NCBI RefSeq assembly: GCF_011045125.1
Contig: NZ_JAAKZF010000011.1
Location: 62,001-126,000, forward strand
Length of the DNA: 64,000 nucleotides
DNA from: Allomesorhizobium camelthorni
Lineage (GTDB): Bacteria; Pseudomonadota; Alphaproteobacteria; Rhizobiales; Rhizobiaceae
Direction of reading: 5' to 3'
A program made the position numbers and the translations under genes. Every line of letters begins with the position of its first letter. The first letter of the stretch is position 1. Under the pieces are notes generated by a model. That model was given only the letters and a program-made list of their open reading frames with translations. It searched no databases and had not been told where the DNA came from. This document shows positions 8,648-17,444 of the stretch, piece by piece.

Positions 8648-9649
8648 CTAAGCCGCGCCGATCCTGAGCAGGTCATGCAGATGCACTAGGCCGACCGCGC
8701 GGCCGTCCTCGATGACCATCAGGCTGGTGATCGATGAGGAATTGATCGTCTGCAGCGCCGTGGCGACGATCGTTTCGGGCCCGACAGATTTCGGCTCCTT
8801 CGTCATCACCTCTTCAACCGTCATCGCCAGAAGGTTGTTGCCGAGGTGGCGCCTTATGTCGCCGTCGGTGATGACGCCCTTGAGCGTTCCGTCGGCGGCC
8901 ACCACTCCGACGCAGCCGAAACCCTTTTGCGAAATCTCGCGGATGGCCTCGGGCATGCCGGCGCCGAGCCGGACAAGCGGAAGTTCGTCGCCGGTGTGCA
9001 TGATCTCGCGCACCTGCGTCAGATTGGCGCCGAGTTGGCCGCCCGGATGGAAGGTGCGGAAATGGTCAGGCGTGAAGCCTCGCGCCTCGAGCAGCGCAAT
9101 GGCCAGCGCATCGCCGACGACGAGTTGCAGCAGCGTCGATGTGGTAGGCGCCAGCCCGTGCGGGCAGGCTTCCGCGGCGCGCGGCAGGCTTATCACCACG
9201 TCCGCCTGGCGGGCCAGCGCCGAACTATGCCCGGCGGTGACGGCAATCAGCGGAATGAGGAAACGGCGCGAATAGGCGATGATGCCCTTGAGTTCGGCGG
9301 TTTCGCCCGACCACGATATGGCGACGATGGCGTCGTCGCGCGCGATCATGCCGAGATCGCCGTGATTGGCTTCGGACGGATGGACGAAGAAGGCGGGCGT
9401 GCCTGTCGAGGCAAGCGTGGCGGCGATCTTGGAGCCGATATGGCCGCTCTTGCCGACGCCGGTGACGATCACCCGGCCGTTGATCTGCGACAGGAGCTCG
9501 ACCGCTTCGGCAAACGGTCCGGCGACGCCGTTCTCCAGAGCGTCTGCCAGCGCGGCCACGCCGGCTTGTTCGGTGCGGACGGTGCGGAGCGCGGATGCAA
9601 TCGACGCCTCCCGCTCGGGCTTCCGCTTCTTCAAGGTTTCAGCATGCAT
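8648..9649 (-). CDS. kpsF: Arabinose-5-phosphate isomerase (KpsF/KdsD family)
   Basis: This 333-residue protein has an N-terminal SIS sugar-isomerase domain (TGVGKSGHIGSKIAATLASTG near 60-80, then a SWSGETAE block) followed by two CBS domains from about residue 210 to the end (GCVGVVAADGTLKGVITDGDIRR and LMVIEDGRAVGLVHLHDLL). It interconverts ribulose-5-phosphate and arabinose-5-phosphate, the first step toward KDO for lipopolysaccharide. The gene is divergent from the outer-membrane barrel gene; together with galU it suggests an envelope-polysaccharide neighbourhood. Confidence 0.93.
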   Translation of the reverse strand: MHAETLKKRKPEREASIASALRTVRTEQAGVAALADALENGVAGPFAEAVELLSQINGRVIVTGVGKSGHIGSKIAATLASTGTPAFFVHPSEANHGDLGMIARDDAIVAISWSGETAELKGIIAYSRRFLIPLIAVTAGHSSALARQADVVISLPRAAEACPHGLAPTTSTLLQLVVGDALAIALLEARGFTPDHFRTFHPGGQLGANLTQVREIMHTGDELPLVRLGAGMPEAIREISQKGFGCVGVVAADGTLKGVITDGDIRRHLGNNLLAMTVEEVMTKEPKSVGPETIVATALQTINSSSITSLMVIEDGRAVGLVHLHDLLRIGAA

Positions 9650-9735
9650 GGACGATGCGCTTAGCGTTTTGCCGCGCGGCTGTCCAATATTTATCGCGCG
9701 GCTCGACAGTTCGACGGCGCCGCCTCAACCCTCCA

Positions 9736-9743
9736 TTAACCAT
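9736..9743 (+). promoter_or_regulatory. Possible CtrA half-site
   Basis: The octamer TTAACCAT, a half-site used by the cell-cycle regulator CtrA in alphaproteobacteria, lies in the 148-bp divergent region between kpsF and the outer-membrane barrel gene, 55 bases before the barrel start codon. A full TTAA-N7-TTAA site is not present. An octamer can occur by chance, so confidence is low. Confidence 0.3.
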
Positions 9744-9797
9744 CGCCATTTACGGTTCGGTAAGCATGGCGCCAGCGCGCCTTCCAGCAAGGTGACG

Positions 9798-11504
9798 ATG
9801 CCGCAGGTTCGCCCAGTATCGACGAAAAGCGCGCCTCGCCCGGCAGCCGGTTACCGGCTGCTGTCGGTGAGCGCGGCGGCATTGCTGTGGGCCGCACCAG
9901 CTCTCGCCCAGGAAAGCGGCCTTCGCGGCGCCGTCGCCGAAACGGAGATCACCGGTTCGCTGCTGTCGCGCGCTCCGGACCAGGCGGCTGTCGAACCAAA
10001 CCAGCCTTTTCCCCGCTATGTCCCGGTGAGCCCCGGCGCGGTGGCGGAGGAGCCTGCCGACGACAACGACAGCATTTTCGCGCCGGCCGATGTCGCCGAC
10101 GATCCTTTCGCGGACGATCCGCCCATTCCGTCCCGCGTGCCGACGACCGCCAGGCAGCGCGCCGAGGAAGCGCGCACACGGGCGCGGCCGCAGACGGCAT
10201 CTGAGCGGCGCGCGGCGGAAACGGCCGAAACCACCGAAGGCGCTACAGTCGATGAAGTGATCACCGGGACCGAGCGCGTCGACACGATCGATTCGGCGGA
10301 AGATCTGGCGCTCGACGAGGGCGCCGGACGCATCGAGGCGATCGAAGGCCTTGACGGGATCGAAGAGGACAATCCGTTTGCCGCCACCGGCATCCGCGTC
10401 GGGACGTTTATCATACGGCCGACACTGGAACAGGGCGTGACGGCGACATCCAACGCCGATGCGAGCAGCGGCGGCGAACCGGCCACGCTTTCGGAAACGA
10501 CCTTGCGGCTCAACGCCATATCGGACTGGAGCCGCCACACCGCGACGATCGACGCCTACGGCAATTTCAGAAAGACGATCTCAGGCGACGAAATCGACGA
10601 GACCAGGGGCGGCATCGACGCGGCGCTGGCGCTGGATATTGCCAACGACTACCGCGCGCTGGCCGAACTCGGCTACGAGGCCGGGCCGGAATCGGCGTCG
10701 TCGCCGGTGGTGATCGAGGGAACCGTGTCGCAGCCGCTGCGCCAGACCTTCAACGGAAGCCTCGGCTTCGAAAAGGATGTCGGCAAGGCCCGCTTCGGCA
10801 TCACCGGCCTGGTCGAGCACCACACCTATGGCGACGCGGATCTGTCGAGCGGCGGAACGCTTTCGCAGGAAGACCGCGACTTCACGCTGGGCGCCGTCGT
10901 GCTGCGCGGCGGCTATGAGATTTCGCCGGCGCTGACGCCCTTCGTCGAGGCCGAATTCGGCCGGCGGCAATATACGCTGGAAGAGGATGCAAGCGGCTTC
11001 CAGCGGTCTTCGGACCGGGTCGGCGCGCGGGCGGGACTGGAGCTCGACCTCACCGAAAAGCTGACCGGCGAGTTCTCTGCCGGCTGGATAAGGGAAACGT
11101 TCGACGACGACCGGCTTGACCCGCTCTCGGGCCCGACGCTGAACGCAGACCTCGCCTGGTCGCCCGAGCGCGGCACTATCGTCAATCTAGCCGCGGCGAC
11201 GTCCGTGGAGGGCACCACGACCGCCGGCGAAAGCGGCTCCATCCTGCATGCCGCGCGCATTGGCGTGGAGCGCGAAATCCGCGCCAATCTGACAGCCAAC
11301 GCCTCGGTCGGCGCCGGCTACCGCGACTATGCCGAATCCGACGGCCACGATCTGATCCTGACCGCCGAAGCGGGTGCGACGTGGTGGCTGAACCGCTATG
11401 GCGGCCTCACCGGCCGGCTGCGCCATGAGATGATGGACAGCAATCTGCCCGACCGGGAATATGAGGCCAACAGCGTGTTTCTCGGCCTGAAACTGCAGCG
11501 GTAG
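9798..11504 (+). CDS. Outer-membrane beta-barrel protein (BBP2-like)
   Basis: This 568-residue protein starts with a twin-positive N-terminus and hydrophobic core ending AAPALAQE, a clear Sec signal. Residues about 40-190 are acidic, Asp/Glu/Ala-rich and probably disordered. From about residue 195 the sequence alternates polar and hydrophobic residues in many strands with aromatic ends and finishes with FLGLKLQR, as expected of a large outer-membrane barrel. I place it with the putative beta-barrel porin 2 group. The start at 9798 is chosen for the signal peptide; AAGGTG is only 3-4 bases upstream, and GTG 9792 in frame is an alternative. Substrate or partner is unknown. Confidence 0.78.
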   Translation: MPQVRPVSTKSAPRPAAGYRLLSVSAAALLWAAPALAQESGLRGAVAETEITGSLLSRAPDQAAVEPNQPFPRYVPVSPGAVAEEPADDNDSIFAPADVADDPFADDPPIPSRVPTTARQRAEEARTRARPQTASERRAAETAETTEGATVDEVITGTERVDTIDSAEDLALDEGAGRIEAIEGLDGIEEDNPFAATGIRVGTFIIRPTLEQGVTATSNADASSGGEPATLSETTLRLNAISDWSRHTATIDAYGNFRKTISGDEIDETRGGIDAALALDIANDYRALAELGYEAGPESASSPVVIEGTVSQPLRQTFNGSLGFEKDVGKARFGITGLVEHHTYGDADLSSGGTLSQEDRDFTLGAVVLRGGYEISPALTPFVEAEFGRRQYTLEEDASGFQRSSDRVGARAGLELDLTEKLTGEFSAGWIRETFDDDRLDPLSGPTLNADLAWSPERGTIVNLAAATSVEGTTTAGESGSILHAARIGVEREIRANLTANASVGAGYRDYAESDGHDLILTAEAGATWWLNRYGGLTGRLRHEMMDSNLPDREYEANSVFLGLKLQR

Positions 11505-11508
11505 CAGC

Positions 11509-12411
11509 TCAGCCCACTTCGCGACGCTCAAGCGGCTGGATCTCGTCCAGAAGCGCCTCGATGGTGGCCGACATGCTCTCATGCATATCGGCGCGCCACA
11601 GCGCGAAGGCGACATTCGCCTCGATGAAGCCTTCCGGCGAGCCGCAGTCGAAAGTGCGTCCCCGATAGTGATAGCCGAAGAAGGGCTGCTGCTTTTCGAG
11701 TTTGAGCATGGCGTCGGTGAGCTGGATTTCGTTGCCCGCGCCACGCTCCTGCCCTTCCAGCACCTTGAATATCTCGGGTTGGAGGATGTAGCGGCCGTTG
11801 ATGTAGAGATTGGACGGCGCGGTTCCGGCCTTCGGCTTCTCGATCATGCCGGTGATCTCGAAACCGGTATGGATGTCCTCGCCCTTGCCGACGATGCCGT
11901 ATTTGTGGGTTTCGGCCGGATCGCATTCCTGCACGGCGATGATGTTGTTGCCGGTCTCTGCGTAAAGTTCGACCATGGCCTTAAGGCAGCTCTTGTCGGC
12001 CTGCATGATCATGTCGGGCAGGAGCAGCGCGAACGGCTCGTCGCCGACCAGGTCGCGCGCGCACCAGACGGCATGGCCAAGACCGAGCGGAACCTGCTGG
12101 CGGGTGAAGCTGGTCTGGCCCGGACCCGGCTGCAGGCGCTGAAGATGTGCGAGTTGGTCGTCCTTGCCGCGCTGCGCCAGCGTGTCGTAGAGCTCGAACT
12201 GCAGATCGAAATGATCCTCGATGACGCCCTTGTTGCGGCCGGTCACGAAGATGAAGTGCTCGATGCCGGCTTCGCGCGCCTCGTCCACCACATACTGGAT
12301 CACCGGCTTGTCGACGACGGTCAGCATTTCCTTGGGGATCGATTTCGTCGCCGGGAGGAAGCGCGTGCCGAGACCGGCGACCGGGAAGACTGCTTTGCGG
12401 ACTTTTTTCAT
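11509..12411 (-). CDS. galU: UTP-glucose-1-phosphate uridylyltransferase
   Basis: This 300-residue protein is GalU, which makes UDP-glucose from UTP and glucose-1-phosphate for exopolysaccharide, lipopolysaccharide and glucan synthesis. The nucleotidyltransferase signature [18 protein letters not shown] covers residues 13-30, with later [15 protein letters not shown] and LLPDMIM blocks. The stop is 4 bases from the stop of the convergent outer-membrane barrel gene, so transcription of the two genes meets there. Confidence 0.95.
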   Translation of the reverse strand: MKKVRKAVFPVAGLGTRFLPATKSIPKEMLTVVDKPVIQYVVDEAREAGIEHFIFVTGRNKGVIEDHFDLQFELYDTLAQRGKDDQLAHLQRLQPGPGQTSFTRQQVPLGLGHAVWCARDLVGDEPFALLLPDMIMQADKSCLKAMVELYAETGNNIIAVQECDPAETHKYGIVGKGEDIHTGFEITGMIEKPKAGTAPSNLYINGRYILQPEIFKVLEGQERGAGNEIQLTDAMLKLEKQQPFFGYHYRGRTFDCGSPEGFIEANVAFALWRADMHESMSATIEALLDEIQPLERREVG

Positions 12412-12619
12412 GGCGCAATTATCCGTTCCGATGGGCCGGCTGCAATCACAAAGAATGACATGTTGATGCCGGAATTGAACATTACTGCGAAAAATCGAAT
12501 TTCAGTGTGGGGCAATCAAGCGTTCCGGCCGATTTTGGTTCTCGCGGCGCTATGGTAAACCGATTGATAACCGGCTTCGACGAAAATGAGTCTTCCGCAC
12601 GCTTTCAAGGAGGGAACAG

Positions 12620-13846
12620 ATGCTCGTTCGCAAGACCGCAATTCGCCTAGGGAGCGTCTTGGCGGCTGCCGGCCTATCGCTCGCCCTTTTCTTCTCGGCC
12701 GGACCCGCTTCGGCCGACGCCGGCTTCCAGCGCTGGGTCGCGAGCTTCCGGGCCACCGCCACGCAGAACGGCGTCTCGGGCGCGACCTACGACCGCGCCT
12801 TCCGGGGTGTCACCGATATTGATCCCGAGGTTCTCGAGAAGGCCCGCTATCAGCCTGAGTTCACCGCGCCGGTATGGGACTATTTCGACAACCGCGTGCA
12901 TGAGAACTCGGTCGCGGTCGGCCGCCAAATGGCGCGCAAATGGAAACCGTGGCTCGACCGCATCGAGGCGAAATTCGGCGTCGACAGGCACATTCTGCTG
13001 GCCATTTGGTCGATGGAATCGAATTACGGCGAGATCCTGAAGAACGACAAGGTCATGCGCAATGTCGTGCGCTCGCTCGCCACGCTCGCCTATGCCGACA
13101 AGAGGCGCGCCAAATTCGCACGCACCCAGCTGATCGCGGCGCTGAAGATCCTGCAGAGCGGCGACATAGACGAGAGCCACCTCACCGGCTCCTGGGCCGG
13201 CGCCATGGGCCACACGCAGTTCATCCCGACCTCCTACCAGGCCTACGCGGTCGACGCCGACGGCAACGGCCGGCGCGACATCTGGACCTCTATCCCGGAC
13301 GCGCTGGCGACCGCCGCCAATCTCCTGCGCAAGAATGGCTGGCAGGCCGGAAAGACCTGGGGCTACGAAGTCACCCTGCCGGCGGGCCGGAAATTCCCCG
13401 CCGGCTCCATGTCGCTCGCCAAGTGGCAGAGCATCGGCGTCGTGCGCGCCAGCGGCAAGCCATTCCGCAACGGCTCCGACAAGGCGGAACTCAAAGTGCC
13501 GGACGGCCGCGGCGGACCGGCATTCCTGATGACAAAAAACTTCTCGGTCATCAAGCGCTACAACAATGCCGACAAATATGCCTTGGCGGTTGGCTTGCTC
13601 GCCGATGAAATCGCCGGCTATGGCGGCCTTGTGCAGGACTGGAAGCGGCCGTTCACCAAGCTGTCCTTCGAGGAAAAGCAGGAGCTTCAGCAGAGACTGT
13701 CGGCTCACGGCTATTACGACGGCAAGTTCGATGGCAAGATCGGCGAAGGCTCCCGCTCGGCGATCAAGGCTTTCCAGGCGCAGTTGGGCCTGGAGCCGGA
13801 CGGCCATCCGAGCATGGAAGTGCTGTCGACGCTCAGGCAGCGCTAG
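12620..13846 (+). CDS. Lytic murein transglycosylase (MltB/SLT_2 family) with peptidoglycan-binding domain
   Basis: This 408-residue protein has a signal peptide (cleavage near ASADA), an SLT_2 transglycosylase domain with the catalytic glutamate in SMESNYG (E133) and the substrate-site blocks TGSWAGAMGHTQFIPTSY and DGNGRRDIW, and a C-terminal PG_binding_1 domain from about residue 345 (LQQRLSAHGYYDGKFDGKIG). It cleaves the glycan strand of peptidoglycan to 1,6-anhydro ends in the periplasm. AAGGAGGG precedes the ATG at good distance. It is monocistronic. Confidence 0.93.
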   Translation: MLVRKTAIRLGSVLAAAGLSLALFFSAGPASADAGFQRWVASFRATATQNGVSGATYDRAFRGVTDIDPEVLEKARYQPEFTAPVWDYFDNRVHENSVAVGRQMARKWKPWLDRIEAKFGVDRHILLAIWSMESNYGEILKNDKVMRNVVRSLATLAYADKRRAKFARTQLIAALKILQSGDIDESHLTGSWAGAMGHTQFIPTSYQAYAVDADGNGRRDIWTSIPDALATAANLLRKNGWQAGKTWGYEVTLPAGRKFPAGSMSLAKWQSIGVVRASGKPFRNGSDKAELKVPDGRGGPAFLMTKNFSVIKRYNNADKYALAVGLLADEIAGYGGLVQDWKRPFTKLSFEEKQELQQRLSAHGYYDGKFDGKIGEGSRSAIKAFQAQLGLEPDGHPSMEVLSTLRQR

Positions 13847-13967
13847 CGCGCGATTCCGTTCCGGGTGGAACCGGAAGGAGCTGTGACCTATTTTGACTTG
13901 AGCGCACTACCCGAAGGTTCGCTACGCTCCGCGAAACTTCGCTTCTGGTTCTTAGCGGGAGAAGACA

Positions 13968-15248
13968 TTGCCATCGCATCAGCGCATCTGGTTCGCCGCA
14001 CGGCGCTTGTTTGCGATGATGCTTGCGCTTGCGGTGCTGGTCACCGGCTTTTCGATCGGCGCGCCGATCCAGGTCGCCGCGCAGGAATACCGTCCGTGGT
14101 TGCGCAATCTTTGGATCTTTCCGCGCAGGGAGCGGCGGGTGGCGCCGCAGCGGGTGGCGCCGCAGCGGGCGGTGCCGAGGCGCGAGGTGCCCGGCGCAAG
14201 ACGGAAAGTCATCCGCAGGAGCACCGGCCAGGCGCGCAAGTCGGTCGCCCGTCGCAATGTTGAGAGGGCGGCGCCGGCGGAACCGGAAGTGCCGGCCGTC
14301 GAGAAGCTTGCCGACGCAAAGATCGTGCTGGTGGTCGGCGATTTTCTTGCCAGCGGACTGGCCGAGGGGCTGGCAGAAGCCTATGCCGAAAACCCGCGTG
14401 TGAAAGTGGTCGACAGGTCGAACGGCTCGTCGGGCTTCGTGCGCGACGACTTCTTCGACTGGCCGGGCGAAATCGCCGGCATCGTCGAGGAGGAAAAGCC
14501 TTCCGCAATCGTGGTGATGCTCGGCTCCAACGACCGCCAGCAGATAAAGGCGGCAGGTGAGCGCGAACCGGTCAGGTCCGAAGGCTGGACCAAGGAGTAC
14601 ACGCTACGCGCCGAGAAGTTCGGCAAGACCATAGCGGACGGCAAGGTGCCGTTCGTCTGGGTCGGCATGCCGGCTTTCAAATCGTCCAAGATGACGTCCG
14701 ACATGCTTGCGTTCAACGACATCTATCGGACTTCGGCCGAGGGCGCGGGTGCGGAGTTCATCGACATCTGGGATGGCTTCGTCGACGAGAACGGCGCGTT
14801 CGTGACCACCGGCCCGGACGTGAACGGGCAGCCGGCGCGGCTGCGCTCGGGCGACGGCATCAACATGACGGCGGCCGGAAAGCGCAAGATCGCCTTTTAC
14901 GCCGAAAAGCCCCTGAACAAGATATTGGGCGAAACCACCGGCCCGGACCCGTTCGCATTGGCGCCGGCAACGCCCGTTGCACCCGGTACGCCGAACGCCG
15001 CGCCCGTCGACCGCACGGTTCCGATTTCGCTCGCCGACCCACAGCTTGATGGCGGGACCGAGCTTCTCGGCGCGCAGGCGCCTAAGAAGAAGCAAGAGGC
15101 CCGCACACCCGGCGAAAGGCTGGCGATCGAGGGCGTGGCTCCCGAAGCGGCGCCCGGCAGGGCCGACGATTTTTCGCGGCCACGCAAGCCGCCCGTTCCG
15201 GCCGCCACGCCGGACAGCGCGGAAACGACGACCGCAATCGGCCGCTGA
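13968..15248 (+). CDS. Periplasmic SGNH-like DUF459 protein, probably lacking the catalytic triad
   Basis: This 426-residue protein has a signal peptide ending near VAAQE, a basic repeat-containing linker (residues about 50-105), then a DUF459/SGNH-hydrolase-like domain (about 115-325) and a Pro/Ala-rich tail. The fold is marked by VVGDFLASGL (block I), GSSGFVRDDF, MLGSNDRQ (block III) and GDGINMTAAGKRKIAFY (block V). Where active SGNH enzymes have GDS and DxxH, this protein has GDF and D-G-I-N, so both the nucleophile and the His are missing. It may bind rather than cut an envelope glycan. It lies downstream of the transglycosylase gene and could share its role. Confidence 0.75.
   Translation: MPSHQRIWFAARRLFAMMLALAVLVTGFSIGAPIQVAAQEYRPWLRNLWIFPRRERRVAPQRVAPQRAVPRREVPGARRKVIRRSTGQARKSVARRNVERAAPAEPEVPAVEKLADAKIVLVVGDFLASGLAEGLAEAYAENPRVKVVDRSNGSSGFVRDDFFDWPGEIAGIVEEEKPSAIVVMLGSNDRQQIKAAGEREPVRSEGWTKEYTLRAEKFGKTIADGKVPFVWVGMPAFKSSKMTSDMLAFNDIYRTSAEGAGAEFIDIWDGFVDENGAFVTTGPDVNGQPARLRSGDGINMTAAGKRKIAFYAEKPLNKILGETTGPDPFALAPATPVAPGTPNAAPVDRTVPISLADPQLDGGTELLGAQAPKKKQEARTPGERLAIEGVAPEAAPGRADDFSRPRKPPVPAATPDSAETTTAIGR
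14136..14180 (+). repeat. Short in-frame tandem repeat in the DUF459 gene
   Basis: A 15-bp unit (CGGGTGGCGCCGCAG) is present twice exactly at 14136-14165, and a third degenerate copy follows to 14180. It encodes RVAPQ-RVAPQ-RAVPR in the basic linker before the SGNH-like domain. Copy number could vary between strains without changing frame. Confidence 0.8.
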
Positions 15249-15250
15249 GC

Positions 15251-15281
15251 GAGATAGCTGCTGCGAACGAACGGCTATCTC
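15251..15281. terminator. Hairpin between convergent DUF459 gene and gltD
   Basis: GAGATAGC at 15251-15258 pairs with GCTATCTC at 15274-15281. The right arm overlaps the gltD stop codon, and the left arm lies just after the DUF459 stop. It probably serves as a shared terminator, although neither side has a T-run. Confidence 0.5.
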
Positions 15282-16729
15282 GGCAGGACGCTCGACCCCA
15301 TCAGCGCTTCGTCGATCGAGCGGGCGGCCTGCCGGCCCTCGCGGATCGCCCATACCACGAGAGATTGGCCGCGGCGGACATCGCCGGCAGCGTAGAGCCG
15401 GTCGACGCTGGTCCGGTAGTCGCGATCGTTGGCCTGGACATTGGTGGAGCGGCGCGCGTCGGTGCCGATCGCAAGCTTTCCTTCCAGCTCCTTGACGATG
15501 CCGTCGCGGAAAGGGCCGGCGAAGCCGATGGCGATGAAGGCAAGATCAGCGCGGATGACGAATTCGGTGCCGGCGATCGGCTGGCGCTTCTCGTCGACCT
15601 CGCAGCACCTAACGCCGGTGAGCTGCCCTTCCTCGCCGATGAATTCCAGCGTCGCCACCTGGAACTCGCGCTCGGCGCCCTCCGCCTGGCTGGACGAGGT
15701 CCGCATCTTGGTCGCCCAGTAGGGCCAGACCGCGAGCTTGTTTTCCCTTTCCGGCGGCTGAGGCCGGATGTCGAGCTGGGTGACGCGCACCGCGCCCTGC
15801 CGGAAGGCGGTGCCGACGCAGTCGGACGCCGTGTCGCCGCCGCCGACCACGACGACGTGCTGGCCCGCCGCCACGATCGGCTTTTCCGGCCACGCAACCG
15901 ACTGGATGTTCTCGCCGCCGACGCGCTTGTTCTGCTGGACGAGATAAGGCATCGCGTCATGCACGCCGTCGAGGTCGTCGCCCGGAATGCCGGCCGCCCG
16001 CGGCGTTTCGGAGCCGCCGCAATAGAGCACCGCGTCATACTCGGCGAGCAGTTCCTCGACCGGTCTGTCGACGCCGACATTGACGCCGCAATGGAAGGTG
16101 ACGCCCTCGCCCTGCATCTGCTCGACACGCCGGTCGATGAAATGCTTCTCCATCTTGAAATCGGGAATGCCGAAGCGCATCAGCCCGCCGGGGCGGCTCT
16201 CGCGCTCATAGACATGGACGTCGTGCCCCGCGCGGCCGAGCTGCTGCGCCGCCGCCATGCCCGCCGGCCCGGAGCCGATGACGGCGACGCGCTTGCCTGT
16301 CTTCTTCTCCGGCGGATAGGGCCGGATGTGGCCGAGTTCATAGGCCTTGTCGGCGATCGCCTGCTCGATCGTCTTGATCGCGACGGGGATGTCCTCGAGG
16401 TTCAGCGTGCAGGCTTCCTCGCACGGCGCCGGGCAGATGCGGCCGGTGAACTCCGGGAAATTGTTGGTCGAATGGAGGTTGCGGATCGCGTTGTCCCAAT
16501 CGCCGGCATAGACGAGGTCGTTCCAGTCCGGGATCTGGTTGTGGATCGGGCAGCCGGTCGGGCCATGGCAGAACGGTATGCCGCAATCCATGCAGCGCGC
16601 GGCCTGTTTCTCGACCTCCTTGTCCGACATCGGCAGCGTGAATTCGCGAAAATGCCGGATGCGGTCGGAAGCCGGCTGGTACTTGTGCACCTGCCGGTCG
16701 ATCTCGAGAAAACCTGTTACCTTGCCCAT
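15275..16729 (-). CDS. gltD: Glutamate synthase small subunit
   Basis: This 484-residue protein is the beta subunit of NADPH-dependent glutamate synthase. It carries N-terminal Fe-S cysteines ([11 protein letters not shown] and [10 protein letters not shown]), an FAD site [12 protein letters not shown] and an NADPH site [12 protein letters not shown]. It passes electrons from NADPH to the GltB subunit for glutamate formation from glutamine and 2-oxoglutarate. The ATG at 16729 is chosen because GGAG lies 6 bases upstream; an earlier in-frame start at 16801 would add 24 unrelated residues. A toxin-antitoxin pair separates it from gltB, 28 bases away. Confidence 0.95.
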   Translation of the reverse strand: MGKVTGFLEIDRQVHKYQPASDRIRHFREFTLPMSDKEVEKQAARCMDCGIPFCHGPTGCPIHNQIPDWNDLVYAGDWDNAIRNLHSTNNFPEFTGRICPAPCEEACTLNLEDIPVAIKTIEQAIADKAYELGHIRPYPPEKKTGKRVAVIGSGPAGMAAAQQLGRAGHDVHVYERESRPGGLMRFGIPDFKMEKHFIDRRVEQMQGEGVTFHCGVNVGVDRPVEELLAEYDAVLYCGGSETPRAAGIPGDDLDGVHDAMPYLVQQNKRVGGENIQSVAWPEKPIVAAGQHVVVVGGGDTASDCVGTAFRQGAVRVTQLDIRPQPPERENKLAVWPYWATKMRTSSSQAEGAEREFQVATLEFIGEEGQLTGVRCCEVDEKRQPIAGTEFVIRADLAFIAIGFAGPFRDGIVKELEGKLAIGTDARRSTNVQANDRDYRTSVDRLYAAGDVRRGQSLVVWAIREGRQAARSIDEALMGSSVLPR

Positions 16730-16757
16730 CTTTACTCCGAATTGATAGCTGCCCACA

Positions 16758-17123
16758 TCACCGCGCAGGAAGTTCACGCGGTTTGATGCGTGTCCGGCCA
16801 AGGACCGTCAAATTACCGAGGAACCTGCTTTCCTGGTCAGCCAGCCGTTCCACAACTGCCGAAGCGACTTCGTCCCACGGACCCGGAAAGGTTGAAAGCT
16901 GGAGTACTACGACTCCATATGCCGGATGACCTCGCGAAAAGATCAGGTCGCCATAGTCAAAATCCTCTGTAAGGAGCACCCGTTCGTCCCGGACCGACCA
17001 AGCGAGCACCAATTCATCGGGTATTCCTTTGGATACATCTCCAACCCACTCCACATCGTGACCATGATCGCGCAGCTTGGAGACGATCAAACGCCCGAGG
17101 CATTCATCTGCGAGATACCGCAC
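16758..17123 (-). CDS. DUF5615-family PIN-like toxin
   Basis: This 121-residue protein resembles DUF5615, a small PIN-like nuclease fold. Acidic residues that could bind metal are in RYLADE near the N-terminus, PDELVLAW and LTEDFDYGDL. These proteins pair with DUF433 antitoxins, and here a DUF433 gene ends 3 bases before the GTG start, so the two are one operon. The expected role is an RNA-cutting toxin, by analogy with VapC. It lies between gltB and gltD in the same orientation, and its GC looks lower than that of the flanking genes. Confidence 0.82.
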   Translation of the reverse strand: MRYLADECLGRLIVSKLRDHGHDVEWVGDVSKGIPDELVLAWSVRDERVLLTEDFDYGDLIFSRGHPAYGVVVLQLSTFPGPWDEVASAVVERLADQESRFLGNLTVLGRTRIKPRELPAR

Positions 17124-17126
17124 CCC

Positions 17127-17372
17127 TTACTCAGCCGCTTCCGGGTGAGAGGTGAACGCATCCCGGATGTGATCCGCCGCAAATTCGTTCGCAGCCAAAA
17201 CGTCCTGTTCCGTCAGACGCGGGTACTGCTCTAGAATCTCGGCTGTGGACAATCCTCGCGATGCAAGCCGTAACACGTCCTCAACCGTGATCCGGGTGCC
17301 ACGAATGGTCGGTTTTCCAAACCGGATTTCCGGGTCGGCCACAATTCTCGACTTTCCGTCAGCGGTTTTCAT
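17127..17372 (-). CDS. DUF433-family antitoxin
   Basis: This 81-residue protein is a DUF433 antitoxin with the signature DPEIRFGKPTIRGTRITVEDVL followed by a helix-turn-helix-like region (GLSTAEILEQYPRLTEQDVLAA). It should bind DNA and neutralise the DUF5615 toxin encoded next. ATG 17372 is preferred over the GTG at 17393, because the conserved family start follows it; neither has a strong ribosome site. It lies 72 bases beyond the gltB stop. Confidence 0.82.
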   Translation of the reverse strand: MKTADGKSRIVADPEIRFGKPTIRGTRITVEDVLRLASRGLSTAEILEQYPRLTEQDVLAANEFAADHIRDAFTSHPEAAE

Positions 17373-17444
17373 TTCTGTGTTCCATCGGTCCACTTAGCGA
17401 ATTCGCCCGAATTTACTCCATATCCTACCCGCGACCAAATTCCC

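Noticed and set aside
9366-9797. N-terminal extension of the outer-membrane barrel gene
   Set aside because: It would overlap kpsF on the other strand and place the signal peptide in the middle of the protein.
14136-14180. CRISPR-like or minisatellite repeat
   Set aside because: Only two exact 15-bp units without spacers, inside a coding frame.
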